DNA of 46,684 bases. Source: Bryobacterales bacterium. Its GTDB lineage: Bacteria; Acidobacteriota; Terriglobia; Bryobacterales; Bryobacteraceae. The DNA lies in the NCBI GenBank assembly GCA_025463005.1, contig JAOAPR010000081.1, positions 1 to 46,684 of the forward strand. Direction: 5' to 3'. A program made the position numbers and the translations under genes. Below, piece after piece: positions 17,519 to 24,894 of this stretch. Position 1 is the first letter of the stretch. Each line of letters begins with the position of its first letter. The notes under the pieces were generated by a model. The model was not told the DNA's origin and did no database searches. It saw only the letters and a program-made list of their open reading frames with translations.

Positions 17519-17724
17519 GCTGAATCCGTGGTGTTGTGTGTTGTATGGTGTTACCACTGCAAGCAAGGTGTCGACTAACGGCTACTAGTCGCCGCTCGGG
17601 CGAATCCTTATCTCGACCTAAGCTACTGAGTACAAGCATCCATCTGACGGCATCCGAAGTGGCTCCCGGTCTGCTTTAGTACTGGGAGAAGAACGATCGA
17701 GCTGTCCTTGACGGGGCGCCATAC

Positions 17725-18213
17725 ATGATGAAGTTGCTGTTCTACTGGGGCCCGGGCAACCTGGTGACCAAGATCATCCGGCTTCTGACACATGGGCCCT
17801 ATAGTCACGTCGAATTGCAATTCACCGATGGCTGCAGGTTTTTTTCCTCGGGTCATGGCACATACAAGGGATCTCACATGGTCTGTGATCGCAAGATTTA
17901 CGATCGTTATTGGGACCAGGTCCTTATTCCGGCCACCCAGGAACAGGAGAACGTTGCAGAACTATTCAGTTTTCACCTGATCGGGATTCCCTTTGATTGG
18001 CGCGGACTGGTCAGCTTTCTGCTTCCCTTTTTCGATCGACGCCGGCCAGCCAAGTTTTGCAGCTCCGTCGTTTTAGACGTGTTGCAACAGAGCCTGCACA
18101 TGTTTCCCGGAGCGCAACTCAAAACTTCACCGAATGGCCTCCATCGGCTCTTTATTTCCGAGCATGCTCTAGTGGTTTCCGCACCTGTGTCGGATGCCAG
18201 GGCCTCTCAATGA
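17725..18213 (+). CDS. permuted papain-like (YiiX/NlpC-type) hydrolase
   Basis: The 162-residue protein resembles YiiX/YebB-like proteins, in which the papain-fold order is permuted so that His precedes Cys. H28 lies in HGPYSHVELQF and C112 in PAKFCSSVVLDVL; between them is the aromatic-rich LIGIPFDWRGLVSFLLPFF. Relatives act on amide or ester bonds in lipids or cell-wall peptides. There is no signal peptide, so a cytosolic or membrane-surface location is likely. The start ATGATG is used as annotated. The stop overlaps the ATG of the following CheB-like gene, implying an operon. About 200 bases upstream show no gene. Confidence 0.6.
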   Translation: MMKLLFYWGPGNLVTKIIRLLTHGPYSHVELQFTDGCRFFSSGHGTYKGSHMVCDRKIYDRYWDQVLIPATQEQENVAELFSFHLIGIPFDWRGLVSFLLPFFDRRRPAKFCSSVVLDVLQQSLHMFPGAQLKTSPNGLHRLFISEHALVVSAPVSDARASQ

Positions 18214-18797
18214 AAACTGCGCGGGCGGGAAAAGACTTTCCTGTCGTTTGTTTGGGCGGTGCGGATGGCGACCTCGACAGCTATACCGGGTTAATACGAC
18301 ATCTGCCCGCAGATATGGGTGTTGCGATTGTCATCGTTAATCACCTGAGAATCGTAGCCAACCTGCTTAACGAGAGTCTGCCGCGCCACACAGCGATGCC
18401 GGTCGAACTGATCACGGAACGACTACTCATTCAGCCGAACCGTGTGTTCATCATCCCGGAACAGCGTGATTTGCACGTTCTGGATGGAGAGTTCCGTCTA
18501 AAGCCGACATCCAAACCCACGGGATGGCCCGATGTTATTACGGTCTTTCTGCGTTCCCTCACGCAGAACTGGGACGGCCAGCTTATCGCCGTCATTCTGT
18601 CCGGCTATGACGGAGACGGGGCGGCGGCGTTATGCGGCATAAAAGAAGTGGGCGGCATTACGATCGCGCAGAGGGTCGACAACGGCGGACAACCGGATAT
18701 GCCTTTGAGCGCAATAGCCAGTGGATGTATAGATTTCATTCTCTCAGTTGAGAATATCGCCACCGAGATTGAGCGGATTGCGCACGCATCCCGATAA
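18210..18797 (+). CDS. CheB-type methylesterase-domain protein lacking the catalytic serine
   Basis: The 195-residue protein starts at the ATG at 18210, four bases inside the previous gene. The fold pattern of the CheB C-terminal domain is clear: FPVVCLGGADGDLDSYTGLI, LPADMGVAIVIVNHL, VELITERLLIQPNRVFIIPE and LIAVILSGYDGDGAAALCGI. H45 (NHL) and D136 (GYDGDG) of the triad are retained. The nucleophile motif, normally GASxGG, reads GGADGD here, with Ala18 where Ser is expected. There is no receiver domain and no chemotaxis gene nearby. It is probably a non-catalytic binding protein or has drifted to another role. Confidence 0.7.
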   Translation: MKTARAGKDFPVVCLGGADGDLDSYTGLIRHLPADMGVAIVIVNHLRIVANLLNESLPRHTAMPVELITERLLIQPNRVFIIPEQRDLHVLDGEFRLKPTSKPTGWPDVITVFLRSLTQNWDGQLIAVILSGYDGDGAAALCGIKEVGGITIAQRVDNGGQPDMPLSAIASGCIDFILSVENIATEIERIAHASR

Positions 18798-18893
18798 AGG
18801 GCAATATGCCCCCGATCGCGCGTCTAGGCAAGACGCCGGACCTTCGGCTGCGCCGAACAGCGATAATCGTTCCTTTGGAGGCAATTCCTATAA

Positions 18894-19463
18894 ATGTGGA
18901 ACGAGATGTTCGTCCTGATGGTGCCCGTGCTGGAGAAAGTGCTTCGGCCGATAGTGGTCTACCTGGCTCTAGTGGTGTTGTTGCGGATATTCGGCAAACG
19001 CGAGCTCGCGCAACTCAACCCGTTCGACCTGGTGGTGCTGTTGTCCTTGTCGAACACGGTGCAGAACGCCATCATCGGAAACGACAATTCGGTCACTGGA
19101 GGCCTGATCGGGGCCTCTACTCTTCTTGCGATCAACTACCTGGTGGTGCGTTTCCTGTTCAAACACCGCCGTCTTGACGAGCTGGTCGAGGGGAAATCGA
19201 CCACGCTGATTGACGGTGGCAAGGTGGTGCAGAAGAACCTCGCGCGCGAGCTCCTGTCACATTCCGAGCTGTTGACGGTGCTGCATCGGCAGGGATTTTC
19301 GGATGTGGACGAAGTGGAGCAGTGCGTCCTGGAGCCCAGCGGGACGTTTGCGGTCAAGAGGAAGGACCCGCCGACGAGTGATGTTCAGTATCTGGATCTG
19401 GTGCGACGACTGGAGGGCCTTGATGCCCGTCTGGCGGCGCTGGCCGGCGGAAAGAGCGCCTGA
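18894..19463 (+). CDS. DUF421 (YetF-like) membrane protein
   Basis: The 189-residue protein has two to three N-terminal membrane spans, LRPIVVYLALVVLLRIFGKR and LIGASTLLAINYLVVRFLF, around the family motif GKRELAQLNPFDLVVLLSLS NT. A cytoplasmic YetF domain follows: LVEGKSTTLIDGGKVVQKNL, ARELLSHSELLTVLHRQGF and EVEQCVLEPSGTFAVKRK. The biochemical function of this widespread family is not settled. A good ribosome site (GGAGG) lies 13 bases before the ATG. Confidence 0.88.
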   Translation: MWNEMFVLMVPVLEKVLRPIVVYLALVVLLRIFGKRELAQLNPFDLVVLLSLSNTVQNAIIGNDNSVTGGLIGASTLLAINYLVVRFLFKHRRLDELVEGKSTTLIDGGKVVQKNLARELLSHSELLTVLHRQGFSDVDEVEQCVLEPSGTFAVKRKDPPTSDVQYLDLVRRLEGLDARLAALAGGKSA

Positions 19464-19482
19464 AGCCATGTAGGATGGTATT

Positions 19483-19572
19483 GGAGGAATGGCCGAGTGG
19501 TTGAAGGCGGCGGTCTTGAAAACCGTTAGCGGGGTGACTCGCTCGGGGGTTCGAATCCCTCTTCCTCCGCCA
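19483..19572 (+). tRNA. tRNA-Ser(UGA)
   Basis: This is a 90-base type II tRNA with a long variable arm. The acceptor pairs GGAGGAA (19483-19489) with TTCCTCC (19562-19568), followed by discriminator G and an encoded CCA. The anticodon loop CTTGAAA presents TGA, reading UCA codons. The T arm contains GGTTCGAATCC. Confidence 0.95.
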
Positions 19573-19601
19573 CGTCTTCCTTAAGGACTGGTAAGTCGCC
19601 T

Positions 19602-19754
19602 ATGGCCGCCCGCACACAGAAGAAGCGTAAAGAGCCAGCCAAGAAGGCTATCGCGCCGCCATGGGGTGGGGCAAAGCGTCAGGAAGAGTCGCTGAAAGTA
19701 CACGGGGACAAGCTGGACACCCCCAAGAAGCCCGCGCGAAAAAAGGGGAAGTAA
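19602..19754 (+). CDS. small lysine-rich protein
   Basis: A 50-residue frame starts at the ATG at 19602, about 30 bases after the tRNA. It reads MAARTQKKRKEPAKKAIAPP at the N terminus and ends KPARKKGK. It is strongly basic, without hydrophobic segments, and resembles small nucleic-acid-binding proteins. It is followed after seven bases by another gene that also has a Lys/Ala/Thr-rich tail. Codon use matches the neighbours. Function unknown. Confidence 0.5.
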   Translation: MAARTQKKRKEPAKKAIAPPWGGAKRQEESLKVHGDKLDTPKKPARKKGK

Positions 19755-19761
19755 AGCTCCT

Positions 19762-20277
19762 GTGACCAATCGATGTCCGTTCTGTGGGAATTACGCATAT
19801 GCCGCGAGCGTCGGGGACGCTTACCGGATGGATTGCCGCTATTGCGAAATCCAAGTGGAAATAACGAAGAGGGCGTATGCTGCTCGATGCCCGAATCCCG
19901 TAGCGGTTCTCGATTATATTCGGGAAAAAATGAAGGGAAGTACCCGACCGCGCGTGGATATTGCGGATATGAAACGTCTGACGCCCCCGCGCCCTCTTGA
20001 GGAAGAGATGCCCACCAGCGACCAGACTGATAGCGACATGCTGACGACCGCGGCGAAGGCCATCGGGTCCACGCTGGGGAAAATCGCAGTCAAGGCCGGC
20101 ATCGCTAAGTCTGAAGCTGAGGAGCCTACGATCCCGAGGAAAGCGGCAAAGAAGACGCCAGCGGCCCAGTCGTCTGCCGGCACCAAACCAAAGACTGCTT
20201 CCAAGAGATCGCCCCGGACGTCGACCCGGCTTGCGACGGACAAGAAGCCCGCAACGCGGGGTCACAAGGGGAAATAA
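19762..20277 (+). CDS. zinc-ribbon protein with histone H1-like basic tail
   Basis: The 171-residue protein starts with GTG at 19762. The N terminus carries two Cys pairs, NRCPFCGNYAY and YRMDCRYCEIQ, spaced like a zinc ribbon. An acidic middle section (residues about 75-95) leads to a Lys/Ala/Thr/Pro-rich tail (KAAKKTPAAQSSAGTKPKTA and onward) like bacterial histone-H1-type DNA-binding tails. It probably binds nucleic acid; no specific family was recognised. It sits in a tight rightward group of three small genes after tRNA-Ser. Confidence 0.6.
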   Translation: MTNRCPFCGNYAYAASVGDAYRMDCRYCEIQVEITKRAYAARCPNPVAVLDYIREKMKGSTRPRVDIADMKRLTPPRPLEEEMPTSDQTDSDMLTTAAKAIGSTLGKIAVKAGIAKSEAEEPTIPRKAAKKTPAAQSSAGTKPKTASKRSPRTSTRLATDKKPATRGHKGK

Positions 20278-20279
20278 AC

Positions 20280-20501
20280 ATGCGGTGGGAGCACATCTTC
20301 GCATTCGCTCAAAACGGCACTGTTTATCGCAACGAGCCATTTCCTGGTAGCGCAGCCATCGCTGGCCCGAAACTCCCCATGAGCGTTCCGCAATACGTCT
20401 CCGAGATGGGCGCCAACGACGGGTATGAATTTGCCGGCAGTTACCCGAAGGACGATGGAGTGGTGATCGTTATGAAGCGCCAGCGGGGCCCCGAAGTATA
20501 G
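20280..20501 (+). CDS. small protein resembling DUF4177, unknown function
   Basis: The 73-residue protein has its ATG two bases after the previous stop and an AAGGGGA ribosome site overlapping the end of that gene. The pattern (WEHIFAF near the start, VPQYVSEMGANDGYEFAGSY and VVIVMKRQ at the end) resembles DUF4177-type proteins, in which a strand, a helix ending in GxxGWE and a final strand form a small alpha/beta fold. The resemblance is by eye only. It is the last gene of the three-gene group. Confidence 0.55.
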   Translation: MRWEHIFAFAQNGTVYRNEPFPGSAAIAGPKLPMSVPQYVSEMGANDGYEFAGSYPKDDGVVIVMKRQRGPEV

Positions 20502-20522
20502 AGGTCTTGAGACGCGAGTCTC

Positions 20523-21374
20523 TTACGGAAACATCCCCGCCCAGTTCATGATGGGGATGGAAGAGAATGCGGCGCCGTTGAACCTGATACCCATCGCAGA
20601 CAGGCGGTTGCTATCACTCTCGACATACAACGTGCCCAACCGGTTCGAGAGCGCAGGCATGCGATCCGTCAAGGCGAACGCGAGGTGCCCATTCGGCGGC
20701 AAGTTGATGAAGATCCGATCGATGAAATTACCGTTCAGGTCTGTCGCCGTAATTGTGATGCGGCTCGAGACATTTGAAGCTGGATTGACCAGGGCAATCG
20801 CCGTAATGAAGCCCTGGATATTATCAAACGGCAAGTAGAACTTGTAATCGTCAAACGCACTGAGGGGAACCAGGGACTCAAAGGTCGGCCGGCCGGGAAC
20901 CGACTGACGAAAGATTGCGTAGCCACCAAGCCGCCCGAGCGAAGAATCATATTGGAGGGTTGCCCACCCAACGCGAAGATCGGGCGTCACCGAAAAGAGG
21001 GCGAAATTAAAGCTGGTGCCGGGCGGCAACTGCCCTGCTGCTGCTGTGGTGGTGGTGATGTTCGATTGTGGATAGTCCTTGAAAGTCACGGCCATGGGGG
21101 AGCCGTCTTCCGCGTAGAATCGCATCGTGAAGTTCATCACGGAGTTGGACATGTTCAGGATCACGATGACGGTCTCCCACGAATTCCCCATTGCAATATG
21201 CGGGAAGACCTGGTCGGTGGTCCCAACAAAGGCGCTCTTGGGAGTTATAGTGGCGGGTTCCAGACGCGCTCCCTGAATGCGGTTCTCTTGTGGTTCGACC
21301 GCGTTGACAAAAACGCCGCCGTCCTGGGCACAGCAGAGCATTGAGTAAAACATCAATGCGAGCGCTACTTTCAT
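20523..21374 (-). CDS. secreted protein, unknown function
   Basis: The 283-residue protein has a signal peptide (MKVALALMFYSMLCCAQDGG) and a beta-rich mature part. Segments such as GNSWETVIVILNMSNSVMNF, PGTSFNFALFSVTPDLRVGW, YDSSLGRLGGYAIFRQ and PPNGHLAFALTD alternate hydrophobic and polar residues and suggest two Ig- or jelly-roll-like domains. I know this only as a recurrent type of acidobacterial secreted protein; no binding or catalytic motif is visible. It lies downstream of, and in the same direction as, the OmpA gene, with 97 bases between. Confidence 0.65.
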   Translation of the reverse strand: MKVALALMFYSMLCCAQDGGVFVNAVEPQENRIQGARLEPATITPKSAFVGTTDQVFPHIAMGNSWETVIVILNMSNSVMNFTMRFYAEDGSPMAVTFKDYPQSNITTTTAAAGQLPPGTSFNFALFSVTPDLRVGWATLQYDSSLGRLGGYAIFRQSVPGRPTFESLVPLSAFDDYKFYLPFDNIQGFITAIALVNPASNVSSRITITATDLNGNFIDRIFINLPPNGHLAFALTDRMPALSNRLGTLYVESDSNRLSAMGIRFNGAAFSSIPIMNWAGMFP

Positions 21375-21470
21375 TCCGCGTTCTCCTGTTGCTGGTTTTC
21401 GACCATATTGACCATCTCAAAATCAAACGGCTGGCCGAGGCGTCGAAGCACCTGAGCCAGCCGCGAGGAA

Positions 21471-23285
21471 CTAACGGGCCGCGATGGGCACCGTTACTGT
21501 GATTGCCTGGCCGATGATGTCACCGGAGATCACTAGCTCGACACGCCGATTCTGTTGCCGGCCTGCCGCGGTGTCATTCGTTGCGATGGGCTGAGTCTTT
21601 CCGAAGCCCTTGGTCGTTACCGAACCCTGCGCCATTCCCTGCTGGGTCAAGTAGTCGCGAACCGCCGAGCCACGGTGCTCGGAGAGCTCCTGATTGTAGC
21701 TATCGCCACCGACATTATCGGTGTGACCTTCCACATCCAGCCGCAACCCGGGGTGCCCCGAGACAATGCCGGCCACCTTGGCCAGCTTCTCCCGCGCTTC
21801 CGGCCGCAGAGTGAACTTCGCGGTGTCGAAGAGCACATCGGACAGATTGACGATCAGGCCGCGAGCCGTGTCACGCGTCTGGAGAATCGCGTTGAACTGT
21901 AACAGTAGCTGAGCTCGCAGATCTGCTTTGTCCGTCTCCAACTGTCCCTTCTCTCTTGCGATACGGTCAAGTTCGGATTGGGCAGCGGCCCTTTGCTCGT
22001 CATTGTCTCGTCTCAAGCGATCCGCTTCCAACTGCGAAGCCGAGGCCCGCAGCTCGTTTTCACGTTTGAGGCGATCCGCTTCGGTCTGCGCAGCCGAGGC
22101 CCGCAGCTCGTTTTCACGTTTGAGGCGATCCGCTTCGGTCTGCGCAGCCGAGGCGCGCAGGTCGTTTTCACGCTTGAGGCGATCCGCTTCGGTCTGCGCA
22201 GCCGAGGCGCGCAGGTCGTTTTCACGCTTGAGGCGGTCGGCTTCCGTCGAGGCGGCGGCCGTCTTGGCGTCGTTGTCGCGTTTCAGGCGGTCGGCTTCTG
22301 CCAGGGCGGTGAGGCGCGCGCTGGCTGCTTCTCTCGCGATGCGCGCTGTTTCGGATTCCGCAGCCGCGCGTCCGTTCTCGGCCCGATTTTCGCGGTCCGC
22401 GCCTGCCTGGCGCTCGTTGGCCAGCAGGTCGTCATCCTGGCGCTTCACAGCAATGGCGCGTGCATCCTCGGCGATCTGCACGGCCTGCCGCGCAGTCATG
22501 GTCACCGGCTTCGATCCGGCATTGCGCGCCCGGTATGCCTCGGCTTGCTTCAGATTGCTTTCAGCTTTCTGAAACGTCTCTGTGGCATAACGGTCCGCGC
22601 CGCTCGAACGCGCGATGTGCACCGCGTTTCGGGCTTCGTAGAGCTCCAGGGGCATCTTGTTGTTGACCTTCAAGTCGAGCACGTTCGCGAGATGCTCGTA
22701 TTGGCCTCTTTGGAGCAGTTCGTACTTGGCGTCGATGAGCTCGATTTTCCCCACAGTGTCGGGGCGAACTACATTTTCCATCACCACGACGTCACTCGGA
22801 CGGGATACCGCGAAGTAGGGTTCCGCCGTCACGAGCAGGCCGAACGCCTGCAGCTCCGTGGTCACGTTCAGTTTGCCGCTGGTCCCTCCGCCGCGGAGAA
22901 TTTCGCCCAGATTGGACGTGCGACCCTCCGGAGTGATGGCCCACAGTACGTAAGTGAGATACTCGGCGCCGAATTGTGTGGCGTCCGTCATATTGCGGAA
23001 CTCCACTTCGATTTCGATATAGCCCTTCTTACTCTCGACCTTGGCCTCACCATGCGCATTCGGCATGAGCGCGGTACCGCCGAAGTCGATCTTCGTGGCG
23101 CCGCTGCGGTGCTGGTAACTGATCGCCTTCGCGGTCCGTTCGGTCACGGTGACGCGATAGATAGGCGCCTGTCCGGTAGCGGCCCGGTTGGCATTTTCGT
23201 TTCTTTCTTTGGTCTGGTTCTGGGCCGGGGTCTGGGCCGATAGAGCGCCGCATGCCACCAGGACTGCAATTGTAAATCTTTTCAT
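21471..23285 (-). CDS. OmpA-family protein with coiled-coil repeats
   Basis: The 604-residue exported protein starts with MKRFTIAVLVACGALSAQTP; LVAC fits a lipobox and ASA-QT a type I site, so the anchoring mode is open. Residues about 40-200 form a beta-rich domain with GYIEIEVEFRNMTDATQFGA. A helical region follows with five tandem 18-residue units (TEADRLKRENDLRASAAQ and variants), predicted to be a long coiled coil. The C-terminal OmpA domain has VLFDTAKFTLRPEAREKL, LRLDVEGHTDNVGGD, LSEHRGSAVRDYL and GRQQNRRVELVI, which bind peptidoglycan. It probably ties the outer membrane to the wall across a long helical spacer. Confidence 0.88.
   Translation of the reverse strand: MKRFTIAVLVACGALSAQTPAQNQTKERNENANRAATGQAPIYRVTVTERTAKAISYQHRSGATKIDFGGTALMPNAHGEAKVESKKGYIEIEVEFRNMTDATQFGAEYLTYVLWAITPEGRTSNLGEILRGGGTSGKLNVTTELQAFGLLVTAEPYFAVSRPSDVVVMENVVRPDTVGKIELIDAKYELLQRGQYEHLANVLDLKVNNKMPLELYEARNAVHIARSSGADRYATETFQKAESNLKQAEAYRARNAGSKPVTMTARQAVQIAEDARAIAVKRQDDDLLANERQAGADRENRAENGRAAAESETARIAREAASARLTALAEADRLKRDNDAKTAAASTEADRLKRENDLRASAAQTEADRLKRENDLRASAAQTEADRLKRENELRASAAQTEADRLKRENELRASASQLEADRLRRDNDEQRAAAQSELDRIAREKGQLETDKADLRAQLLLQFNAILQTRDTARGLIVNLSDVLFDTAKFTLRPEAREKLAKVAGIVSGHPGLRLDVEGHTDNVGGDSYNQELSEHRGSAVRDYLTQQGMAQGSVTTKGFGKTQPIATNDTAAGRQQNRRVELVISGDIIGQAITVTVPIAAR
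22017..22286 (-). repeat. five tandem 54-bp coding repeats in the OmpA-family gene
   Basis: Units begin at 22017, 22071, 22125, 22179 and 22233, each exactly 54 bases, with a partial sixth from 22287. The middle units differ by only a few bases; the outer ones are degenerate. They encode the 18-residue heptad-like unit with the core EADRLKREN. High identity in the centre suggests recent unequal exchange and likely length variation between strains. Confidence 0.9.
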
Positions 23286-23327
23286 GATGTTTCCTTAGTG
23301 TTCTGCTTCATCGTTTATTTGCCTGGC

Positions 23328-24017
23328 TTATTGGCCTGACCCGCTTTTGTCCTCGCGCGCCGAATACTTATTCAGCAAGTTGACGAGCTTCGCAGCCGAC
23401 GGGGGTATCCGTCGTCTCTGGGTGACGATGGCGCGGTTCTCCAGCCTTTTGCCGTAGATATTTTCGTTGTCGTCCAGATCCTGCCGCAAGGTGGCTCCTT
23501 CCAGAGCGAGACCCGCAAACAAGCCCTGCGAGCGCGACCACGAGAGAATGTCGGCATGCAACTGGGCGTCGGTCTGAGCCGTGGCGGTGCGACCTACGGG
23601 GCCTGCCGCGACGGATCCTTCCGCGCCTAGCGTGAACTTACTCGAAAGCAGTTTGTCCGCTCCGCGTTCGTTCATCACCAGCATGATCAGGTCGGTCGAA
23701 GAGCCGCCGATCTGGAATCCCACACTTCCGCCTTCGATGCGGACGGTGCCCGGCGCGGACCAACCCGGTCCGACTTTGTTCCTGCAGGAAAGATATCCTT
23801 TTCCGTACTTGCCGCCGACAATGAAAGCTCCGGTCTTAAGTTCCGGTACGATCACGATACAGTGCGCATGCTCAAGCATCTCTTGGGGAATGCCCTTGTC
23901 CGGCGTTGCCATGACTTCCGAAAACACGGCGGCGGCCGCGTCCAATCGCTTTGCAGGCTCGTTGTCTTTGGCCATGAGCGGCGTGATAGCCACGACTGCT
24001 GCTAGAATCAGTTTCAT
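23328..24017 (-). CDS. secreted SYLF-domain (Ysc84-like) lipid-binding protein
   Basis: The 229-residue protein has a short signal peptide (MKLILAAVVAITPLMA). The SYLF pattern follows: KRLDAAAAVFSEVMATPDKG, IPQEMLEHAHCIVIVPELKT, FIVGGKYGKGYLSCRNK, WSAPGTVRIEGGSVGFQIGG and GRTATAQTDAQLHADILSWS, then SRSQGLFAGLALEGATLRQD and NENIYGK. SYLF proteins bind phosphoinositides or other lipids and are common among bacterial envelope stress proteins. The shared 24-bp motif lies 150 bases before its start and a second conserved block 50 bases before it. Confidence 0.85.
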   Translation of the reverse strand: MKLILAAVVAITPLMAKDNEPAKRLDAAAAVFSEVMATPDKGIPQEMLEHAHCIVIVPELKTGAFIVGGKYGKGYLSCRNKVGPGWSAPGTVRIEGGSVGFQIGGSSTDLIMLVMNERGADKLLSSKFTLGAEGSVAAGPVGRTATAQTDAQLHADILSWSRSQGLFAGLALEGATLRQDLDDNENIYGKRLENRAIVTQRRRIPPSAAKLVNLLNKYSAREDKSGSGQ

Positions 24018-24066
24018 TTCCTCACCTCTTTCGTCGCGCGCATAGTCACGACCTCTTTAGCTGGGG

Positions 24067-24107
24067 CACGTGCAGCACCGAGTCCGTGAAGTGTTGAATG
24101 CGCTCAG
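24067..24107 (-). promoter_or_regulatory. conserved leader block upstream of the SYLF gene
   Basis: On the plus strand this holds CACGTG, five bases, CCGAGTCCGT, six bases, then TTGAATGCGCTCAGC. The same arrangement, with few changes, occurs at 24473-24515 before the CsbD-like gene. In both cases CACGTG begins exactly 50 bases before the start codon. It may be a promoter, a leader RNA or a short leader peptide region. Confidence 0.5.
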
Positions 24108-24166
24108 CTTCTAGTTGGGACTGGAAGTGAGCATGACGAATGAGACCCCTGCAGGTAACCGTATGT

Positions 24167-24190
24167 GGTCAGTTGACTGCGTATGGTCAG
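24167..24190 (-). promoter_or_regulatory. copy A of the shared 24-bp operator-like motif
   Basis: Plus strand reads GGTCAGTTGAC, TGCG, TATGGTCAG. It aligns without gaps to copies at 24567 and 28202. On the minus strand it contains TGAC and GTCA half-sites in dyad arrangement plus a third TGAC. It lies 150 bases before the SYLF start. A partial extra half (GTATGTGGTCAG) immediately precedes it. Confidence 0.6.
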
Positions 24191-24237
24191 CGGTCGGGGA
24201 AGTGGAGTTAGCGTTGCGGAATCGCAGTGATCGGGGC

Positions 24238-24423
24238 TTAAGCTTGGCCGGCAGCCCGCGACCTGGATTTGCTGGTACGAATCGCCGGACTCGGTTGCTT
24301 TCCGATCCAATCCATCCACTCGTCGGTTTTCTTCCTGGCTTCTTCTTCTGCAAGCCCGTAGCGTTCTTGCAGCTTAGTGACGAGGTTTTTACGCCATTCT
24401 TTGGACATCTGATCCCAGGTCAT
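24238..24423 (-). CDS. CsbD-like stress protein (short)
   Basis: The 61-residue protein reads MTWDQMSKEWRKNLVTKLQE then RYGLAEEEARKKTDEWMDWI. The KLQERYGxxxEEA...DEW pattern is the C-terminal half of CsbD-type general stress proteins; the N-terminal KGK repeat portion is missing, and a basic tail (TSKSRSRAAGQA) follows. I use the ATG at 24423; a TTG at 24429 is also possible, and both follow GGGAG. CsbD proteins are small, hydrophilic and induced by stress, with unknown biochemistry. The shared upstream motif lies 144 bases before the start. Confidence 0.65.
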   Translation of the reverse strand: MTWDQMSKEWRKNLVTKLQERYGLAEEEARKKTDEWMDWIGKQPSPAIRTSKSRSRAAGQA

Positions 24424-24472
24424 TTTCAATGTTCTCCCGGCCCATTCGGATCACCAACCCCTCCGACGCGAG

Positions 24473-24515
24473 CACGTGGTTTGCCGACTCCGTTAAACCA
24501 TTGAATGTGCTCGGC
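24473..24515 (-). promoter_or_regulatory. conserved leader block upstream of the CsbD-like gene
   Basis: Plus strand shows CACGTG, five bases, CCGACTCCGT, seven bases, then TTGAATGTGCTCGGC, matching the block before the SYLF gene. A possible 30-residue leader frame (MCAEHIQWFNGVGKPR...) crosses it on the minus strand; the SYLF copy gives the related string ERIQHF in an open frame without an obvious start. Confidence 0.5.
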
Positions 24516-24566
24516 GCACATCTGTGTTGAGGACGTCGAAAGCGCCACGGCAAATAAACCAAAAGC

Positions 24567-24590
24567 CGTCAGGTGACTGCCTATGGTCAA
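24567..24590 (-). promoter_or_regulatory. copy B of the shared 24-bp operator-like motif
   Basis: Plus strand reads CGTCAGGTGAC, TGCC, TATGGTCAA. It lies 144 bases before the CsbD-like start and downstream of the small membrane gene. GTCAG, TGAC and TATGGTCA are identical in all three copies. Confidence 0.6.
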
Positions 24591-24617
24591 AAGCAGTGCA
24601 GGCGGCGAGAGGATGGG

Positions 24618-24848
24618 CTAAGGGCGTGCCCGTCTGATCTCAGCTTGCGGCGACAGCAGCTTCCCGCCAACGCCGTCGGCCATCAGCATCGAGCGACTTC
24701 CTACCTGGACGCCAAGCCAGAACATCAGCATGGACCCCATAAGGAGTAGTGTCACGGAGGCAATCAACAATGGGGGAACAAACAGGAAGAAAGCTGCGAT
24801 GCTGCCGATCAGGAGCGTACCGGAAAAGGCCAGAAAGAAACGTAGCAT
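24618..24848 (-). CDS. small two-span membrane protein
   Basis: The 76-residue protein has two hydrophobic segments, FFLAFSGTLLIGSIAAFFLF and LLIASVTLLLMGSMLMFWLG, then a short polar tail ending EIRRARP. The ATG at 24848 follows GAAGGA at good spacing. It looks like an inner-membrane hairpin of the kind found among envelope stress genes. I do not recognise a named family. Confidence 0.65.
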   Translation of the reverse strand: MLRFFLAFSGTLLIGSIAAFFLFVPPLLIASVTLLLMGSMLMFWLGVQVGSRSMLMADGVGGKLLSPQAEIRRARP

Positions 24849-24894
24849 TTGAATCCTTCAAAGAGCAGGCGTGATGCCAACCGGAAAGACTCGA

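Noticed and set aside
17519-17724. Gene or RNA between ligD and the papain-like gene
   Set aside because: Open frames here are tails of shadows; no structured RNA signature was evident.
22017-22286. Possible CRISPR array
   Set aside because: The 54-bp units are contiguous and coding, without unique spacers.
21978-23243. Long rightward open frame (421 codons) opposite the OmpA-family gene
   Set aside because: It is a shadow of the coiled-coil repeats; the sense frame has a signal peptide and an OmpA domain.
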